Assembly: GCA_019155205.2 (NCBI GenBank)
Contig: JAHNZQ020000079.1
Coordinates: 1,586,021 to 1,606,354, forward strand
Reading direction: 5' to 3'
DNA: 20,334 nucleotides
From: Gracilaria vermiculophylla
Lineage: Eukaryota; Rhodophyta; Florideophyceae; Gracilariales; Gracilariaceae
This document shows, in pieces, positions 17,311-20,334 of the stretch; position 1 is the stretch's first letter, and each line of letters starts with the position of its first letter. Position numbers and translations under genes: made by a program. A model generated the notes under the pieces. The model saw only the letters and a list, made by a program, of their open reading frames with translations, had not been told where the DNA came from and did no database searches.

Positions 17311-19163
17311 GCTCCATACTCAAGCGGCTTCCACGTATTCTCAGTCAGCAGACTATAGCACCTTGTCACTGTTTTCACAATGGCTTCCATTCCAACACAC
17401 CGATATCGGTCAGGAACAGCACATGCGCTGCGACAGCGGAGACAGTAGCTCACTTCTTCTAACACTCGAGGTAAATGCATCTTAGGGCTGGTAAAGAAAA
17501 GTGCCCGAAACGGACAGCAAACAGGAACTGAAGCGATACTGGCCTGCGAGGGTGACGGGAGCGTACTTTTGACGGAGAATACAATTCATATACTCATCCA
17601 GCCAAAAAATGTTCAGCTCTCTCAAACAATGCATAGAGATATCGCGGGAAACCCGGTTCAAGGATTCCACAGCAAAAGATGGGCACTCTGTTCAAAGCTA
17701 TAAATCAAAGGAAGTGGTTTAACAGAGAGTTTCATCGTGTACCCCAATCTGCCAGGGTTCACCATCATTATTTAAGTTTTCAATGGGCCCATTGCTGTGC
17801 TCCGGCATTTTCAACCCTCACGGATAACATTTCAAAGCGTAACAGTCATTTTGTAGCACGTCGAAATGCAAACGACAGTGCTCTGGGCTCCTCAAATCTC
17901 ATGGTAAACATTCACCAGACTAACGAACGTTCATCACCAAGTCAGAGTTCATACGACCGTGATATACGGTCCTTAAATCCCCACTGCATCGATGACTCGC
18001 AGCATGCAGTAACGCGATATCCATGTTTTGCTAGTTCGCACCGATGAAAAACGGGCTTCGCACAACTCTCCCATCAGTTGGACGTTATCCTGCAGCCTGT
18101 TCTGTACTCGAGGCTTCGCACTCATTGGCTTTGAATTCAGCCCGTTCGGGATAACGACAACGGCTTTGCTATGGATCTTTCGCTTGCTTGCTGAAGGCGC
18201 AGGTTCGGCGAGCGATTCAGCTAAAGCTCATTGCATGGCCTGTTCTAAGCATTCAGCCCAGGCTTATGGCGTTAACTATGTTACAGAGCTAGGCGAGGAT
18301 GATGGCGAAGGCTTTGCTACGGACTCTCCGCCTATCTAAAAACGTATAGCAAACGACGTCTGGCGGTTCAAGTGGGGCGGCGCGAAAATTGTATTTTGAT
18401 CTGCGCTGCCTATGCTGAGACAAATGTTTGTGTATCGCGGCGTTCAGGATGCAATGCAGCGGCGGCTCCTGTGAGCTATAATGAACAGTGTATGCGTAGC
18501 GGCAATGCATGGAATGTTAAGGCTGCGCGAGAGTGCGCCGTATGGCGCTGTAGATGGAGCATTCGCTTGTTGATAAATGAGAGTGTGAGGGGGGGCGTAA
18601 GAGTGGGCGGAGAGGGGAGGTAGGTAGTCGGGGTTTGTCGCTACAAAAGTTTAGAGGAAAGTGGAACAGGGGACACGTACGACGGCAAGAGACGGGGCGA
18701 CGGCGGGTTTAAAAGCGTATAGCATGGAGATGTTGAGCGAAAAGCTCTAATATGAAGAACAACATGCAGGGCACCAAGCGACGTGACTATGTAGCGCTTG
18801 TACAAGGGTGTATGGAATTTGTAGAAGTTCAGATTTACTGCGTGTAAACGCTTGCTGCAAAGATGGTTTTATGTGTATATGATACGGAAAAAGAGTAGTA
18901 AAGACAACATGAAGCTGGCAAGGGGGCACAATTGAACACCGAGAACGAGCACAAAGGCGGCGCGGTCAAATGCGGAAGCAGAAGTGCGGTCGATTATACG
19001 TGGCACGCGCTCGGCAAGTGATACCAATGTGGCACGCAGAGGCGGAGGCGCGCGTACTCGCACAAGACTTGAGTCTCAACTGAAGAGTGGCGTTGTAGAA
19101 ATTAGCACAGTTCTTCTACTTGGTATTGTAGTAGATGCTCAGCAAGCAACCACGCAAGGCAAT
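17311..19163. other. Region before LTR D, no recognised gene
   Basis: The 17482-17670 minus frame (see the entry at 16981) and a 122-codon plus frame at 17679-18047, rich in Ser, Asn, His and Arg, are open but match no family I know. Plus frames at 18028-18339 and 18372-18623 are likewise unassigned. From about 18350 to 19100 the plus strand is markedly G-rich and C-poor, the opposite bias of 1490-2680. There is no polypurine tract next to LTR D. Confidence 0.4.
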
Positions 19164-19717
19164 TTTAGTACAGTGGCTCCTTAAGAGAAATGGAGGTGTG
19201 GCCTTATGGTACAATATTCCTGAGAAGGGCTCGTAATTTATTGACTGAGCCACGTGTTGCATAATTCTGGCCGCGAGCGCTACAGTTCTCTTAAGGGAAG
19301 GTAGAATATATATTTATTTTAGTTAATTCGTGCGGCTTAGCACTACAGTAGTGAGACTTGCCGAGGCGGGCTCCCGGCTTGATACATAATCTACCGGTTG
19401 AGCCCCACCTCTGCGGAAGTAAAGGCAAGCACCCTTGAGTCTCCATCTACTTTTCCGGTTGGAGACTCTCGTCGATCATCCTCAGGTTTCTAAGCCGCCG
19501 ATCCCCAGGTCATATCAGAGTAGCGCCTGTAGTAGCATTGTCCGCTCAGTGACACTCCCCCTCCGCTTGGTGTTTGCAGATCCCCTTTCAGAATTCCCAC
19601 GGCTTGCTACAGCGGGGACAGAAAACCACGTTTAGAAACACGCACCTCTGGAGTAAACAAAATCCCCTAACAGACGTCGTACTCTACTACCTGGAAAGAA
19701 GGGCTGAAAGTACCACA
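19164..19717 (+). mobile_element. LTR copy D, full length
   Basis: This is 554 bases in the same orientation as A and B. It starts TTTAGTACAGTGGCTC (TT where copy C has TG) and ends AGTACCACA. A TATA-like AATATATATTTATTTTAG lies at about 19306-19322 and the conserved GCCGAGGCGGGCTCCCGGC block just after. The flanking five bases are GCAAT on the left and GGTTC on the right, so no target duplication is visible. It has no PBS after it and no polypurine tract before it. It shares few changes with B. It is either an old solo LTR or the displaced 3' LTR of the element starting at B. Confidence 0.88.
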
Positions 19718-20334
19718 GGTTCCAGTAAATCTTCACTTTTGTCCAATCCCTTCATCCGTACCAGAACAAAAAGCCAGTTTCTAGTTTCAACCGGTTTCAG
19801 AAGACGTGCAACCGGCATTTATGTTTCGAAAGATATGACTTGAGGTAAGATTGCTCTCTCATCCAGCGATTGGTCGTGGTAGACCTTACGTCGGGAGCCA
19901 TGGATGTTCTCCAGTACTCCGTTCCGAAGGTCTCCAACAAGATACAAATAAGCTGAAAGTACTTTGATGATCGTTCATGGTCCCCGCCAACGAAGTGCAA
20001 GCGTTTCCCTTGCGTGGAAATCTTCTCGAGCAACTAGAACGAAAATCCCCCTAGAAAAATTAGGAAGCTGCCCATTTCAAGCTCGTAAACGAGCCATGGT
20101 TCGGATGTTTGCCCCAGCGTTTTGTATCAGAGGGTGTGGTTGATAGAGGTTATAGCTGGGAAAGTTGAAGAAAGGATGGGAGAATGAAAGGAAGTTCGCC
20201 AGCTCTAGGCTCGGAGTTTACTTGGAGGTGCTCAAGTCACAACTTATATAGTGCTACTTCGCCGCACCATCGCGCAACTCAGCTCGAAGCACACCCTAAC
20301 TCACTAAGCAGAGACACTCAATACTACCAATCAT
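19718..20334. other. Right flank with weak minus-strand frame
   Basis: A minus frame at 19797-20033 encodes about 78 residues (for example LHFVGGDHERSSKYFQLI and SMAPDVRSTTTNRWM) of no known family; no CDS is called. It stops before LTR D. Upstream on the minus strand, ACCATGG at about 20093-20099 is a good start context but gives only six codons. A gene with a short first exon, transcribed leftward from the TATA-like site at 20243 and disrupted by LTR D, is possible but unproven. Confidence 0.3.
20243..20250 (-). promoter_or_regulatory. TATA-like element near right edge
   Basis: The minus strand reads TATATAAG, a canonical TATA box form. A pyrimidine-rich leader-like stretch (CTTTCATTCTCCCATCC) lies about 60-75 bases downstream on that strand. 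The plus strand reads CTTATATA, also TATA-like, and could serve a gene beyond the window. Direction is uncertain. Confidence 0.3.

Noticed and set aside
9012..19717. LTRs B and D as a simple matched pair of one 10.7 kb element
   Set aside because: Flanking five bases differ (CTAGT on the left, GGTTC on the right), no polypurine tract adjoins D, the tract at 16724 lies far from it, and B and D share few changes. Kept only as a possibility.
1..20334. tRNA and rRNA genes
   Set aside because: No cloverleaf with a GGTTCRA-type T-arm and no conserved rRNA segment was seen by eye.

Overview
The window comes from a eukaryotic nuclear genome. It holds a spliced gene with GT-AG introns, Tc1/mariner DNA-transposon remnants, chromovirus-type Ty3/gypsy LTR-retrotransposon remnants and a long Sel1-repeat gene. 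There is no prokaryotic operon structure. The mix of decayed elements, (CT)n microsatellite and small secreted Cys-rich protein suits a transposon-rich protist or alga. A florideophyte red alga is my guess, but nothing in the sequence proves it.

Left part (1-9011). An LTR copy (A, 1-222) abuts the interior of a dead Tc1/mariner transposase read on the minus strand (223-1044). A non-coding stretch with strong C-over-G strand bias follows (about 1250-2680). Next is a minus-strand gene of about 13-14 Sel1-like repeats of 38 residues (2690-4530), which carries two apparent frameshifts and one in-frame stop. After about 1.1 kb without a gene comes the only apparently intact gene (5680-6976, plus strand, three exons). 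It encodes a predicted secreted protein of 350 residues with two cysteine clusters and an acidic Ser/Glu linker. A second dead Tc1/mariner transposase (7481-8090, minus) and a GC-rich, unrecognised 0.9 kb segment follow.

Central part (9012-16741). This is one decayed Ty3/gypsy element: 5' LTR (copy B), a primer-binding-site-like stretch starting TGG, gag, pol (protease-linker region, reverse transcriptase, RNase H, integrase, C-terminal chromodomain) and a purine tract 12 bases after the pol stop. Its gag is split by a complete antisense solo LTR of the same family (copy C, 10309-10861), which has perfect 5-bp target duplications (AAAAG). Pol has many stops and frame changes, and the RT active site is destroyed.

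Right part (16742-20334). The purine tract is not followed by an LTR. Instead there are about 2.4 kb of other sequence, including a degenerate minus-strand reading frame (16981-17310) that I cannot name, and then a fourth full-length LTR (copy D, 19164-19717). D lacks an adjacent purine tract, a PBS and matching target duplications, so pairing it with B is uncertain. The right edge has a TATA-like site and a weak minus-strand reading frame.

No gene here clearly works together with another. The window is mainly a record of nested transposition around one secreted-protein gene and one recently damaged repeat-protein gene. I did not find a convincing new biological system. The best candidates for new biology are the Cys-rich secreted protein and the unnamed antisense frame beyond pol.
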